Shown here piece after piece: positions 45,291 to 56,819 of a DNA stretch of 64,000 nt. Source of the DNA: Aedes albopictus (Eukaryota; Arthropoda; Insecta; Diptera; Culicidae); assembly GCF_035046485.1 (NCBI RefSeq), contig NC_085137.1, positions 483,470,252-483,534,251 of the forward strand, written 5' to 3'. A program made the position numbers and the translations under genes. The notes under the pieces were generated by a model, which was given only the letters and a program-made list of their open reading frames with translations, was not told the origin of the DNA and did not search any database. The first letter of the stretch is position 1. Every line of letters starts with the position of its first letter.

Positions 45291-45572
45291 ATCCTCAGAT
45301 ATCTTCAAAGACATCATGTCAATCCAACAAACTGTTTTCGATTTGTAATTTTTTGAAGAATAAAATTAGTTTTTTTTTCATACGCCCATTGCAAAACTTT
45401 GGTGAAGAAAAATGGTTATATGTTGATAAATCTTGAAAAATATCGGGTTAAAAATTACAATTTTTATCGTGTTTTGGACTGATAATACTTTGGATTTTGG
45501 ACAGTCACACCACTAGCTCTCCTATCGGAGATTTTTGCCTTCTTTTAAAAATAGGTATATGCATAATCATTA

Positions 45573-46026
45573 GGCTGTCCCAAAAAAAAATGATGTTCGA
45601 AAAGTCAAGGTGCTCAATCCTTAAAGGAAAGATATACAGCATTTTTGTAGAACATTTCGATTTTCTAAAAAATCGTTTAGAGGTTCCGCTTGGACTGGTA
45701 ATAGGTCTATATATTTTTTGAGCATTTTTCATCAAAATTTACTAAAAAAATACATGTACTATTTTTTATTTCCAACCATGAAAGTTTTATCTGATAGTAC
45801 TATTCATATGCGCCATTTCTCTAAGAAAAAGATTTAATATATTTGAAAAAATATTTTTTTGAGAATTTTAATGAAAAAGGGTCATTTTTAAAAATTGCTC
45901 TGGCGGAACCTCTAAACGATTTTTTAGAAAATCGAAATGTTCTACAAAATTGCTTCAAATATGCATGTCTTTCATTTAAGGATTGAGCACCTTGACTTTT
46001 CGAACATCGATTTTTTTGGGACACCC
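45573..46026. mobile_element. 454-bp TA-flanked element with ~125-bp inverted repeats
   Basis: Ends are GGCTGTCCCAAAAAAAA and, reverse complemented, GGGTGTCCCAAAAAAAT, with TA on both sides (45571-45572, 46027-46028). Pairing extends through AAGTCAAGGTGCTCAATCC and TCGTTTAGAGGTTCCGC. The GGGTGTCC end resembles the 29961-32546 element, suggesting one superfamily. There is no coding content. Confidence 0.88.
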
Positions 46027-46028
46027 TA

Positions 46029-47955
46029 ATAAGAATTCATCTAGGCTGCCCATCTGTGGCTTTCAACGCAGCGCCTCATTCAACGTGCCTTCTCATCGTT
46101 ACGAATTTAAGGACATCAAATATCGTGTATCGCCACAGGTGACATAAAAATTTCATCATTTATTTCACCTTTCGCAGCAATCACTAAAGTCCATTTCCTC
46201 TTCACCTTGACCTTCAACGATCGCTTTTCTCACCCCAATAGAATCCATCCACCGGTGACCGCACGAAGGTGAAATGTTAAAAGGTGCCATAAAATTTTCA
46301 CTCTCACTTGGTAGTTTCCGCGCGGCGATTACAACCTTCCTCCAAATGACAGCAAGCACGTGAGCCCCTTTGGCTAAACAGCTAACGACCCGTGCTCACG
46401 CGTCGCATCATTCCAGCCAGACCATCATCAGCAGAGTCGATTTGTAGAATCGATCGAAAGTAACAGATAAGCACACGACCCGTCCGTCCGTGACCAATGT
46501 GCGACGACGACGACGACGACGAGAGATATGCCATATGGTCACCTTTTGAGCGTTTTAATGGTCGGCGCTTGTGATGGACCATATGTTGTGGCATTCGGTT
46601 CACGACGCGAGACGCAATGCAAACGCTGATGAGGAATATCGTATGAGTGAAGTTTGCGATGATGATAAGACAATGTGTACAAACATGTGAAAGATTTCAT
46701 GAGAATCCCCAATCAAATATTTTGGGAAGTACATTTAATCGTCTAATCGCATTTAGTCAGAGTTCAACGTACAATTTATTAAGAGTATTATTTATTAAAG
46801 GTAGATTTGATCGAATCTAATTCCCGATATCATTGTTCATATGTATTAGGGAATTGATTTTCAATCCCGATTGCCTATTTATGTGGACCTATAAAATTCG
46901 ATTTCATGTGCACGGCTCTGCTCGGAATCATTCATTGTTCCACCTTTCTTCGGTCCCGGGGCATGCCGGCGTACATCAATTTCCGTGCCACAAATCTTAC
47001 TTTTATTTCAATTTAATCTCCGCCCCATGCCAACGATGGTGACGACGACGACGACGTCGATAAAAGCGAATCGGCGAGGCTGGAAAAATATGTTTTCCTC
47101 CGGAGCTACTCGATCAACAGCAACTATACGTCCAGCAACAAAAGCAATAGGCTTATTATCGTGATTCCATATTATGGTGTACTACTATATGCCTCCCACG
47201 TCAATATTACCGAAACGCGTGGGAGGTATCCAAAAATGGCACAAAAGTGAGTTCGATTATATGTTCGCTTATCAGTGGGCCTTGTATGTATAACTACGAA
47301 CGCCTGGGAGCGGTTCAATATCGGTTCTGGTCATGATATATTGCGATGTTGTTAAGAGAAGATACATCATGCTAAACGATTACAGGCAAAGTATGGCGAT
47401 TTGGAATGGGAAATGAAATTGTTAGTGAAATTAGTACTTACTTATAATATCTGATAAGAAAGCAAAGCAATGATAATCGTAAACATCGTAGTTGCTACTC
47501 CGTGATTGACCAGAACAATCAAAGTTGCACAGAGAACCTCTGAAGTTCTTGGGATTGCACAATTCGATTGCACGATTAAGAACTTTGGAAGTGCTCAAAT
47601 AACACTAAGTTGAAGATAAAGCATGAAAAGATTACACGGCAAAATTTCTGAAAAAACGTTTGGAGATCCTTAGTAGGTTGGGAAAAGTGTTTTGTGCAAT
47701 TTTACCACAAATGTCTACTTAAATCGGGTGAGATCATTGGTGAAATTACGTTGTGATTCGTGAAAATATGATTCTAATTGACAAAAAATGATAGCATCAG
47801 AGGTCGTCAGACAAAAGATTTTTTTTTTTAATAATTATAGAAGTTCTAAGAGTTTGTCAGAACTTTTCATCATAAATTTCTCAATAAAAATTCAAATTTT
47901 TGTTCTAATGTTAAGATACTTAACCATAAACATATTACTTTCTCTTTCAGGAATG
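46029..47955. other. low-repeat non-coding DNA with CGA microsatellites
   Basis: Composition here is closer to unique host DNA. CGA-type trinucleotide runs occur at about 46502-46523 and 47041-47058. Minus-strand frames of 64-76 codons are interrupted and unrecognised. It may belong to the upstream or intronic region of the neighbouring gene. No promoter or exon can be asserted. Confidence 0.35.
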
Positions 47956-47957
47956 TA

Positions 47958-49175
47958 CAGGGGATGGCCAAAATGTTTGGGATAGGCAACTTTTTTTCTC
48001 TCGCAAAAAAGTTCAACAAGCTATAACTTTTCATAGAGCGCATCAAAAAATCTCAAATTTTGACTGTTTGTCAACCTATTATGTGTGCATCATTGGTGTA
48101 GGGAAGACTTTCCTTCGGATTATTTAATACCTATCGACAGCAGATCCCATCGCGATCAGCTTCAATGCTGAAAGAACATTCCATTTATTTCAAAGATTTC
48201 ATATAATATTATGTACAAAACTTACATTCTAGTATTTCGCTCAACTCCTAAGGAACTGCTTTCCCCAACACATTTTTCACTCACTTCCACTACTCTACTG
48301 AAAGGTTTCAATGTCTATACGCTAAAGTATTCCACCAGTGTTGCCAGTTTCACCTCATCTATCTTTTTAGTGAAAACCTTCACAACAATTGGTACAAATT
48401 TGGGCTCGATTGATTAATATTTCGCAAAGTTAGAACCGTTCGCGTAAAACACTATTTTTCAGACAACTCATTTTTGAGGTGTCATATCTCGGAAACCAGT
48501 GAACCGAATTGAATGAAATTTTGAACGTACACTAACAATACTTTAATGCTTCACAAACTACTAAAACATAGGTACTTTTTAAACGTTTAAAAAAGTTATC
48601 ATGGATTGTCACTTTTTCGATTATTCTCGAAAAAATGTATTTTTTTTACATCAATGTCAATAAATTTAAGTGTTGATATCCAAAGATTTTCCACTTCTGT
48701 TCTCAAGTTATCTCTAGTCAGATATATTAGAGCCTATTTAGATTGAAGGAAGAATACATTTAGTAATTTTTGTGTGGTATTGTAAATTTGACTTATTTTC
48801 CTCTTTATGGATAAAAATTTCAATCCGGTATTACTTAATTCGCCGTGAGAAAATATTACATTTTATAACGTCGTATTAAGGATCAATATATTGTTGATAA
48901 ACGTTAAAAAAATCATTCAATTCGGTTCACTGGTTTCCGAGATATGACAGTTCAAAAATGAGTTGTCCAAATAACAGTGTTTCAGCCGAACGGTTCTAAC
49001 TTCGCGAAAAAATAATCAATCGAGCTCAAATTTGTACCAATGATGCACATATAATAGGTTGACAAACAGTCAAAATTTGAGATTTTTTGATGCACTCTAT
49101 TAAAAGGTACAGCATGTTGAATTTTTTTGTGGGAGAAAAAAAGTTGCCTATCCCAAACATTTTGGCCATCCCCTG
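47958..49175. mobile_element. TA-flanked CAGGGGATGGCC element, copy A (1218 bp)
   Basis: Terminal repeats of roughly 140 bp begin CAGGGGATGGCCAAAATG and end CATTTTGGCCATCCCCTG, flanked by TA (47956-47957, 49176-49177). The arms share GCATCAAAAAATCTC-like and TGACTGTTTGTCAACCT segments. About 295 bp after 48098 is missing from copy B and is bounded by ATTGGT on both sides, so it is a nested insertion. Without it the core is about 925 bp. No transposase frame was found. Confidence 0.9.
48099..48393. mobile_element. ~295-bp insertion in copy A
   Basis: Copy B reads straight from CATCATTGGTACAA (apart from its own different insertion) into AAATTTGGGCTCGATTG, whereas copy A has 295 bp between two occurrences of ATTGGT. 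I see no clear terminal inverted repeats or tail. The class is unknown. Confidence 0.5.
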
Positions 49176-49177
49176 TA

Positions 49178-50649
49178 TATATATCAATGTAATCCTTTGG
49201 AAATCTATTAACAAATGCGTAATGGAATTTAAGAATAAATAATTCTACCTTAATCTTTAAAAGTTTTAAGTTTTAAGTTTTGCCCAAACATCTTTTGAAA
49301 CCTACTCCGGTTTTTCCTTTAGGATTTATTTGAAAATTTTTGCATATTATTCCCAAAATTTTGCCAGCAATGTTTTTTATCCTTTTTAGAAATTGTGTCA
49401 GTCATACAAACAGTACCTAGTCTCGTCAAAACTGGTTTAAATGATATGCTGTTCGAATATGATAAATGTTTACTGAAATTTCTTTTAGCCTGCATAAGCG
49501 TTTGAAAATTACAGTATAATCAATAAGAGTCAATATGAGCATAAATAGTTGATTTTATCTGAAATAAAATATTATGGCTTTTAACGTATTTGTTCGGCAA
49601 TGAACACAAGAATATTTAGGCACGAAGCACTGGACTGTATTGGCATGGGGTATTGGGTATATGGTGTCTCTAAAGTATGTGTGCAAAATTGAAATAGTTT
49701 TTTTTATGCTTCTTTTTAATGAGCAAAATTCCAGTTTCGGAAGAATCCCGAAAGTAACTTTCTGATAGAATCCAAAGTTCTTCGGATACATACCTATATT
49801 GTTACCGACCTAATTCGGTTACAATGGAAAGTCAAGCAAAATTGTTCTATTTTTCTAAATACTTCATTTTTCCCAAAATTATAATAAATAATTGTTATGT
49901 ACAGTATCTCTATGGTTAGTTAAATCAAACACAATGTTAGTAGAAGATAAAAAAAGGACATATAGGACTAGTTTGGATATGTAAAAAAACCTATGTACAA
50001 TTCGAATCAATTTGAATACTTTATATACACCCCATGTACCCCTTGTTCAACGCAAAGTGTTATACCAGTGGGATCAAAACCGGGATACAACAACACTAAA
50101 TCCGGCTGTATGTATGGAATGGAGAGAAGGATAGGAGAGGAACTGTGGAATGAAGGAGGAGGAGAATTGGTGAGGAGAGGAAAAGAGGGAATGAGAGTTG
50201 GAGATGAGATGATCTAGTGAGTTAAGTCCGGGTTTGGAAGCAGTATACACGTAATTTTTCAAAAGTGCCTCGTAAAAGAAAACGGTTGAAGTGTGAGAAA
50301 AATTTAGAAGTTTGTTGAGTGCGTGGATATATCTGGGTTTTCCTAGATCCCGAGCAAAGAAAAGGCTCGAAGTGCGAGGTCCAGATTACATCTCGCCATA
50401 AGTGTAAATCTGAAAAATCCACGTGTGCCTCAACGGGACATTCCGGACACGCTCCGCCGATTCCAGGCGTGCCCCCGGTTCACCTTAACCCGGCCACACA
50501 GATTCCCGAACCTACCATCAACGGTTCGCCAGAATCATTCAACCGGGAGAAACTATGCAAATTGAATGGAGAGTCACTTCATTGAAGTCGATAGCTGTGT
50601 TACATCACTCCACTTGTAAATTAGGCCCAAATCTCTTCGTAGATTCTAA
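49178..50649. other. unassigned DNA with an 88-codon frame
   Basis: Mostly AT-rich. At 50319-50585 a plus-strand frame reads through a basic start and a proline-rich part (HAPPIPGVPPVHLNPATQIP) and then ends. Its composition is protein-like, but I know no match, and no splice sites or repeats frame it. It may be a fragment of a retroelement structural gene or chance. Confidence 0.3.
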
Positions 50650-50969
50650 TACAGGTATGTTCCGTTTTTATCAACACGGTCCGCGATTTTCAGTTGACAA
50701 AAACGGAATAGTGATAAAAACGGAATAATTTTCTTTGACAAAATATTTTGCAACATTTTTATACAAATTGTACTATTTCCTGTAGAACACATTCCAAAAG
50801 TAAAAATATGCAGTTTATAATGAAATTTAATTGTTTTTGATGTCTTTTTGCACATCTTGGTTGCACAGTTCAAACTACGCTTTTCTGACTGTGACGTCGA
50901 CAAGAGGTTTTCACCACCATCTTAACAGATTCCTATGAAAATTTCAACTAGGATACTACTTGATAATTC

Positions 50970-51220
50970 ATGGGCTACAATTCGTAGCGGTGAGTCTACG
51001 CCGAATGAAGCATTCGTCTGCACTAGTCTCGGTCCAGGGCCAATCGCTTCCAGTCCCCCTCAACGTTTAGAGCCCTTAGGTCCTCCTCAACTGCAAAAAG
51101 CCACTGTGTGCGCGGTCTACCACGAATCCGACGGTCCCTACCTAGTTCTCTGCTGAATATGGTTTTAGCTTGTCGTTCCTTCGGCATACGAGCTACGTGC
51201 TCAGCCTACCACAGCCTGCC
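50970..51220 (-). pseudogene. LINE ORF2 C-terminal relic
   Basis: The minus strand reads GRPRTQWLFAVEEDLRALN- and WKRLALDRD-like segments with a frame change, typical of the extreme C-terminus of RTE/R1-type LINE polyproteins. No polymerase motif is attached. It lies inside the pogo-like element, so it is a fragment carried or inserted there. Confidence 0.5.
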
Positions 51221-51239
51221 GTGTTTTATTCGCTTCCCT

Positions 51240-52760
51240 AGGATACTTTTCGGATTCACTAGGATACTTTTAGAAAACCTTCAGGAAATGTTCTAAGCAA
51301 TTCCTTGTATTTTCTCCAGAATATTGGATTCTCTAAGAAGTTCCTCCAGTATTTTTGTAGGTTACCTTGTACCATGCCGCTTATTTATCTTTTAGAATTC
51401 GATAGGGGTCGTCCATAAATGACGTAGCATTTTTAGACGATTCTTGACATCCCCTTCCCCTCGTAGCCTATTTTCCCATACCTAAAACATGGATCGTAGC
51501 ATAATCAGAGGCTCCCCCCTCTCTCCTAAAATGCTACGTCATTTATGGACGGCCCCTAAGAATTTTTAGAGAAAAGAGGTTCTGCCTCACTTTTAATTTG
51601 TGTCGTGTCTTATCTCGCGTCGCGTTTCGTGATTGTTGAGGTTCTGCCTCTTTGATTTCTTTAGAAATTTCTTCTTGGATCAACCTAAATGTCTCTTTTA
51701 AATTTCTCCTGGGGTTTCTTTGGGGATCCCGTCAAAAAACCCACCAGGAATTGGAATTTATTAACCATACTTATACATTATGTTGGGAACAGCTCGCTGA
51801 CGATGTGCACGATTTGGGTCTGGAATGGCCCCAATACACAAGATGGGCTAAGAAAATCATTCTGGGATTTAACCTAGGTCCTAGTTCATCAATTAATCCA
51901 AGAATTGCTTTGAAGATTCACCAAGATTTTACTTTTGAAAGATAGGAGTTTCTCCGTTTCTTCAAAATTTCGACCGGGAATTTTTCCAAGACTGCTTTCT
52001 GAAATCCTTCCAGGGTTTTTTTTTCTGATATTTCTCCAGGGGTTCTTTCTGGAATTCCTTCAACAGTTTTTTTTAGAATTTCATCAGAAGTTCTTTAAAG
52101 ATTTTCTTATGATATTTTTTGACTTTGTTTTGGTATTTATGCGCAGTAGAACTATTGGACCTTTCAGAGATTTTCCAATACGATTCTATCTTTCATCTTT
52201 GTTATTTCCTCATGATTACTAGATGAACCAGCCTTGGGCCGAAAATCTCGTTAATAATCCCCGTTTTCTTACTGCGTTTTCTGGGAATCTCCCAGAAGTT
52301 TAGTCGAGTATTCTTCCAGGAATTCTAACCTAAAATCCCCCAGAAGTTTCTTCAGGGATGATGTTCTGTATAGAAATCTCCGGGGAGTTATTCCTGTGGA
52401 TCCTCCAGAAGTTCCTTCTTGGAATCCTGTATAAATTCTTTCAAGAAACCAACCAATTGTTCCTCGAGGGATACTTCCAGAATTAATAAGATTTCTGCAG
52501 GATTTTTTTGGGAATCTTTTGTTTCTTCTTGGAATCCTTCAGGAGTTGCTGGAGAAATCGTTTCCAAGATCCAACATAGACTCCTCCTTCTTCGAGAAAC
52601 TAATTTCTGAAAGATTTAACTCCTAATTCACCTAAAGGAGCTTCTGAATATATTATTTTCTGACGATTTCTCAGAAGAAATCCATTAAGGAATCTGGAGG
52701 AATACAAGAATCGCTAGTAGGATTACTGAAGAAAATCAAAATTGCATTTTTGAAGCAAAC
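51240..52760. repeat. GGAATTCC-type satellite, block inside the pogo-like element
   Basis: From 51240 to 51360 and 51650 to 52640 the plus strand is pyrimidine-rich (TTTCTCCAGG, TTCCTTCAAC units). From about 52650 to 52760 it turns purine-rich (GGAATCTGGAGGAATAC). Frames of 62-97 codons through it are artefacts. A Feilai-like 3' fragment (GATGAACCAGCC, AAAATCTCGTTAATA) is embedded at 52213-52256. Confidence 0.7.
51405..51556. mobile_element. 152-bp TA-flanked MITE with GTCCATAAATGACGTAGC ends
   Basis: Ends are GGGGTCGTCCATAAATGACG and CGTCATTTATGGACGGCCCC, pairing over about 27 bp with TA on each side (51403-51404, 51557-51558). The loop contains C-rich and G-rich runs. It is nested in the larger element. 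Confidence 0.9.
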
Positions 52761-52967
52761 GAAAGATGAAATCTCAGATAAAATTCTATAGTAATCTCCT
52801 GTTAGGCTGGTAAATATAGCTGTTTCGATCTGGAAAATTTAGACAGGGTATCAAGGATGACAAGAGAGATCTCTGGTAGAAGTTTGAGCCCCGTCGGAAA
52901 GAAATAGCGATCAGGAGAGAAGAATTCAGAACATCGCATAATTTAAAAAAAAAAAAGTGTACAATTT

Positions 52968-53215
52968 TGATTTGTCTTTATTTAAGAGATTTTCAGCTCT
53001 TGGCTGGTTCGTCTCTCACATGTACAAAATCACGTGAAATTTATTCCACTTTAGAAGTCTTGTAAAAAAGATTGTAATGTAAAAATTCAGGCAAGGACAG
53101 ACAAAGAAAGCCCTAAACTGTTTAAGTTCTCGAAGAACACTTGAAGTGGCAGGCCAAGTTCCAGTTCCAGAAGAAGAATAATAATAAGAAGAAGAAGAAA
53201 GGAGAAGAAGGATCT
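52968..53215 (+). mobile_element. retroelement 3' fragments with GAA tail, copy 2
   Basis: 52968-53015 matches the block at 35268-35315. 53090-53215 matches 7340-7455 (AGACAAAGAAAGCCC, GAAGTGGCAGGCCAAGTTCC) and ends in AAGAAGAAGAAAGGAGAAG repeats. I read the second part as the truncated 3' end of a LINE with a trinucleotide tail. Confidence 0.55.
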
Positions 53216-53563
53216 TCATAAGGAAGCTTTAATTGGTTTAATTTTTCTCATTTTCAAATAAGAAGTAAAATTATGCTTGAGAGAAAGCATGAATTATCAT
53301 TATTTATAGCTGATTTTGAAATGCGTTCAAAGCTACTGTGGCCTATACGTCTTCTATGTCATCATTGGTAGTTGTTTCAATTTCATTCATCGATGCATTG
53401 CCTCAAGATAAATGTTAAGCTTCAAATAACTCGTGTACGAGGGAACAAATTTGACAAAAAATTTAGTGTTGACAAAAACGGAATGAAATGTTGACGAAAT
53501 CGGATAGTGACAAAAACGGATAGTGATTAAAACGGATAGTGACAAAAACGGAACATACCTGTA

Positions 53564-54533
53564 AAATGTGCTTTTAAAGAAAAGGCTCTAGCTATTTTCA
53601 TTATAAGATTACATCTGGACTCTCATTACATATTTTTAAAATGTATTCCAAGCAAGGATCCGTACATTCGCCTCATTCACTCTTTTTTACACAAGCGAGT
53701 CGAGAAAGATGCAAGAAAGGTGTTGTCTTGAACGAACATGCAACCCCATCACCAGTGTGATGCGATGCGCCAGTCGCTTGGCATTCATACCTAAATTCAG
53801 CAAATGATCTCGGTAAACGTTTTTTTGAAAATCCAACAGACAGCTGATTTCTCGATAAAATATTTACTGATACTCGAACATTTACTGAAGCAGGCACAAC
53901 TGTGTCGATTCAAAATGATCGTTAAAAGCGTGGTGGATGGAAATGATGCCAGTGTTACGTCTGTTTGTCTTTGATTTTATCTAGCAGAATAGTGGAACGT
54001 CTATCATAGATTTTCGCATGCATTTCACCTGTGCAAATGAAAATTCTCCAAAAATTTTAGAACACTATTTTAAGAAAGTTATTTCTGCGACAGAGACAAC
54101 ATGTTTTGAAATAAACTTTGAATGAACTATTTGGTTTTCCTTCGCGCAAAAAATCATTAGAATAATTAGTTTTATTTGAATGTTTATTTGCAAAGACCCA
54201 AAAAACTTAATTCCATACCGGGCCTCAAAAACTTCAGTTAAGCCACTGTAATTAATACTTGAAGCGTTCACTGATGAAATTTTTAAAACCCAAATTGAGC
54301 TTACTTCAAGACAATTCAATTACCGAAAAAGTTGTGTCCAACTATTTGCATTATTGTCCACAACTATGAGGCATCACTTGTCTGTCTCAATTGAATTTCT
54401 TACTCAAACAAGCAGCGAAAATAATGAATATGAATAAGCTTCCGAACGGAGCACTTTCCGTGTCCGCCGAGACTAAATGCAAAAGTTCTCAACTTTTACC
54501 CTTCTCTTCTCTTTCCTTTCCAGATCATTGCAC
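53564..54533. other. low-repeat DNA upstream of the gene
   Basis: No repeat ends or coding frames are recognisable. A polypyrimidine tract TTTTACCCTTCTCTTC ends the segment just before a possible splice acceptor at 54533. Regulatory function is possible given its position, but I cannot point to a specific site. Confidence 0.35.
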
Positions 54534-54871
54534 ACGGCCACGGCGGTGCCGAATCCTTGGAACGAGAATAAAAACGTATCCTCCGGGCAAAAATGGCAGT
54601 TGAAAACAACCTCTTGAGAATAGATTTGCGTTGTTTTGGCTGCCATTGTCGCCAGCACCATCATCATCACCAGCACCGGCGTCAGCAGCAGACCAGCAAA
54701 CAACCGGCCGACCAGCAACACTAGTAAGCGGCGGCGGACACGTTGATTTTCCACCGCTTTCACCGAAAAGGAAATTTGCCTTCAGGGCAGGAAAAGTTTC
54801 AGACGAGCTGTGTGCCATTTTTTCTGGCTGTGGAAGTGCGGAAGTAGCAGCTGCGGAAGTGGAAACTACTT
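54534..54871 (+). other. possible 5' non-coding exon of the Src64B orthologue
   Basis: A strong-looking acceptor (polypyrimidine then TTTCCAG, ending at 54533) and a donor (GTAAGTG from 54872) frame 338 bp that is rich in CAG/ACC repeats, a common look of mosquito transcribed exons. It would be spliced to 55471. Frames exist (54631-54879) but show no known domain. No transcript evidence is available, so this is only a candidate. Confidence 0.3.
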
Positions 54872-55470
54872 GTAAGTGAAGTTACGGTCCTATCTTCACT
54901 CTCCCTAGTCGGTCGATTTCACTCTGCCTTGTACTTCGGAGAACCCAAAGTAATCCTCCATCGACCTCCTTTTTCAGTACCGAAGGATACAGTAGCAAAT
55001 GAAGAAGTATGCAAATTAATTAATCCTTACAAAGTGCCGAGCTAATAAGACAGAAAAAGGGGGTTTCCGTCGGTTTCCTTATCAGATGAATGTTTTGTCA
55101 TCGATCTCATTCACGCCGTCGACATCGTCACCATCACCCTCAACTTCCGCTGCACCTGCCACCACGACACCATCCTAGGGCTAGACCTCCAATTTCGTAA
55201 ACACCGCAACGACAGCATTTAATTCGTGCCAAGATAATCTGAAGTCTAAATTCTAAGCAAAACCGAGCGAGAAAGAGCGTATCAAGATTTAGAAAGATCG
55301 ACAAAAAGTAGAATTTACCCTTTTTGTAGAAAACCAAAGACCGGTTAGGAACGGAACGCACATATCCGATCCCCCACGAGCGTAGACGGATCTTCTTTTG
55401 AACAGGAGAAGGACAACCTAGAAGCCCACGGTGTGCCTCAACAAGCCACAGCAGCATTTCCCCTTTTCAG

Positions 55471-55644
55471 ACTGTTTTTCTGTCCGAAATTGAAACCAAA
55501 AAAACGTGTGAACAGTAGTGGTATACATTTAGGCGTAACGTGACAAACTAGTGCATACATTTAGGCGTAAGGTGCACAAACAACCCCCGTACCCTAGGCA
55601 GTAATCTATACAGTAGTCGATAAGTGTAACCTAGCAAAAAAGAA
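55471..55644 (+). promoter_or_regulatory. probable 5' untranslated segment of the Src64B orthologue
   Basis: TTTCCCCTTTTCAG ends at 55470 and looks like a 3' splice site. The following 174 bp lead into the start codon. They contain a duplicated 16-mer, ATACATTTAGGCGTAA (55525-55540 and 55556-55571). The start context AAAAAAGAAATGG has A at -3 and G at +4, a good insect context. Confidence 0.5.
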
Positions 55645-55876
55645 ATGGGTAACAAATGCTGCAGCAAACGGCAGGACCAGGAGTTGGCCCTGAGCTACCC
55701 GGGTGGGTACAAAAAGGGCGAAAATTCCTTCACCTCCAACATGTCCGGCCCGAAGCACAGCAACGGAGGCGGTGGGTCGCTGGACTCGCGCTACACGCCC
55801 GACCCCAATCGAGGGCAGCTCATCAAGGGAATCCCCAAGGGGGGAGTTGACATCATCCGACCGAGGACGACACAGT
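55645..55876 (+). CDS. Src64B: Src64B-like tyrosine kinase, first coding exon (partial)
   Basis: This exon encodes the N-terminus of a Src-family non-receptor tyrosine kinase. The start MGNKCCSKRQDQELAL is what I recognise from fly Src64B: Gly2 is the N-myristoylation site, Cys5 and Cys6 are likely palmitoylation sites, and Lys/Arg residues help membrane binding. The unique region follows (GGGGSLDSRYTPDP), ending in GGVDIIRPRTT before the donor GTAAGT at 55877. It holds 77 complete codons plus one base, so splicing is phase 1. The reading frame past 55876 (to a stop near 56019) is intronic read-through. In the fly protein an SH3 domain follows directly; no such exon is present up to 64000, so intron 1 exceeds 8.1 kb. 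The kinase acts at the inner plasma membrane in signalling and cytoskeletal control. The orthology is confident; the exact transcript structure is not. Confidence 0.9.
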
Positions 55877-56815
55877 GTAAGTACCACACCGACAACAATG
55901 CAATGGGTATTTGGGCGTTACAATTCCTGTTACCCCTAAATTGCTATCATCATGTAGGACACGGCTGTGGTGGGATTGTGGCGGCGTGGCGTGGCACGGT
56001 GGACAAAATCCAGAGCTAAAATAATCAATTTTCGTGATATGAACAAAAAATAGGATGTTGATATCCAGAAGATCCTAGGCTCCATCCCAGGCCCATCCCT
56101 TTTCTCCTACTTTGTATCTTTCTTATTCCTTTCTAGACAAGACCTTTCGTTTCAAATCAGTAGCTTTTGAGAATTGCATATTTCAGAATATGTTTGCCCA
56201 CTATACGTTCGTGATATCGATAATTATTGGCGCGAGTGTCAATCACGTTCCGCGGCCTTATCGGAAGATGCGTGCCGTTTGTCGCCGGACTAGCATCCAG
56301 CTTTCGTATTGAGTACACAACACCCATTCTACTGATATGCCGGGCAAGGGGTACGAGAGTGCCAATTGTGTTTACATATTTAGCGGTAGCAGACGAGTTG
56401 TCTCTTATCAGGGAGTGAAAGCCTCTATAGACATTTCCATCAATAACACCGCGATAGGGGCGTGAATGCTTTGGGTTTCCTGGAAAATATTCTTGCATCA
56501 CGTTTGTTGTATATGCGTGATTCAAATCAAGCTAAACGAGAAGCGACGACGGTTTTTAAATGGTATTGCTCAAAGGAATGACTTATGCCGATAGCTTGAA
56601 CGATTTCGTTTTGTGTTTCCTCTGCTTAAGTCACGGTCGCCATATACGTAAGTACAGGCGTTTTTAGTACGTGTTAAGCTACTTTGAACTGTATTCCGAA
56701 ACTTTTAGAGATGATAAAATAGGTTTTTAAATCTAATTTTTGATTTTATGATTTGGGGTAACATTGATCATCTAATACAGGGGTTTTCAGACTGTGCATC
56801 GCGGTGCACTTTCTT
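55877..56815 (+). other. start of Src64B intron 1, without recognisable repeats
   Basis: The donor GTAAGTACC begins here. The sequence is mixed in composition and lacks the satellite signature. A 122-codon minus-strand frame (56157-56525) is free of low complexity but matches nothing I know, so it is left uncalled. Proximal first introns often hold enhancers; no specific site is claimed. Confidence 0.5.
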
Positions 56816-56819
56816 CATT

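Larger units (their letters stand above)
43945..45390. mobile_element. inverted-repeat element with a different SINE in each arm
   Basis: Left arm segments (CGAAAACGGTTTGTTGGATT at 43994, GATGGTCAAATGCTTCT at 44411, TCTCGAATTTTTATATTTCA at 44438) recur reverse complemented in the right arm (ends near 45350, 44918 and 44885). Excluding SINEs the arms are about 550-600 bp and meet around 44560-44760. The left arm holds the SINE at 44100-44303 and the right arm the Feilai-like SINE at 45094-45290. Outer ends are blurred, so the boundaries are approximate. Confidence 0.75.
50652..53561. mobile_element. 2.9-kb TA-flanked element with pogo-like ends and satellite core
   Basis: Ends are CAGGTATGTTCCGTTTTTAT and, reverse complemented, CAGGTATGTTCCGTTTTTGT, with TA on both sides (50650-50651, 53562-53563). 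AAAACGGAATAGTG-like motifs are repeated inside both ends. The interior has LINE remains, a 152-bp MITE, GGAATTCC-type satellite, a Feilai-like tail and a LINE 3' end, but no transposase. The CAG start and TA target resemble the pogo/Tigger group; that assignment is tentative. Confidence 0.78.

Noticed and set aside
55877..56019. Extension of the Src64B exon to the stop near 56019
   Set aside because: The sequence after 55876 starts with a GTAAGT donor, and the translated continuation lacks the SH3 domain that follows in the family.
56157..56525. 122-codon minus-strand frame inside intron 1
   Set aside because: Mixed composition but no known motif, no splice signals I trust and overlapping open frames on the other strand; left uncalled.
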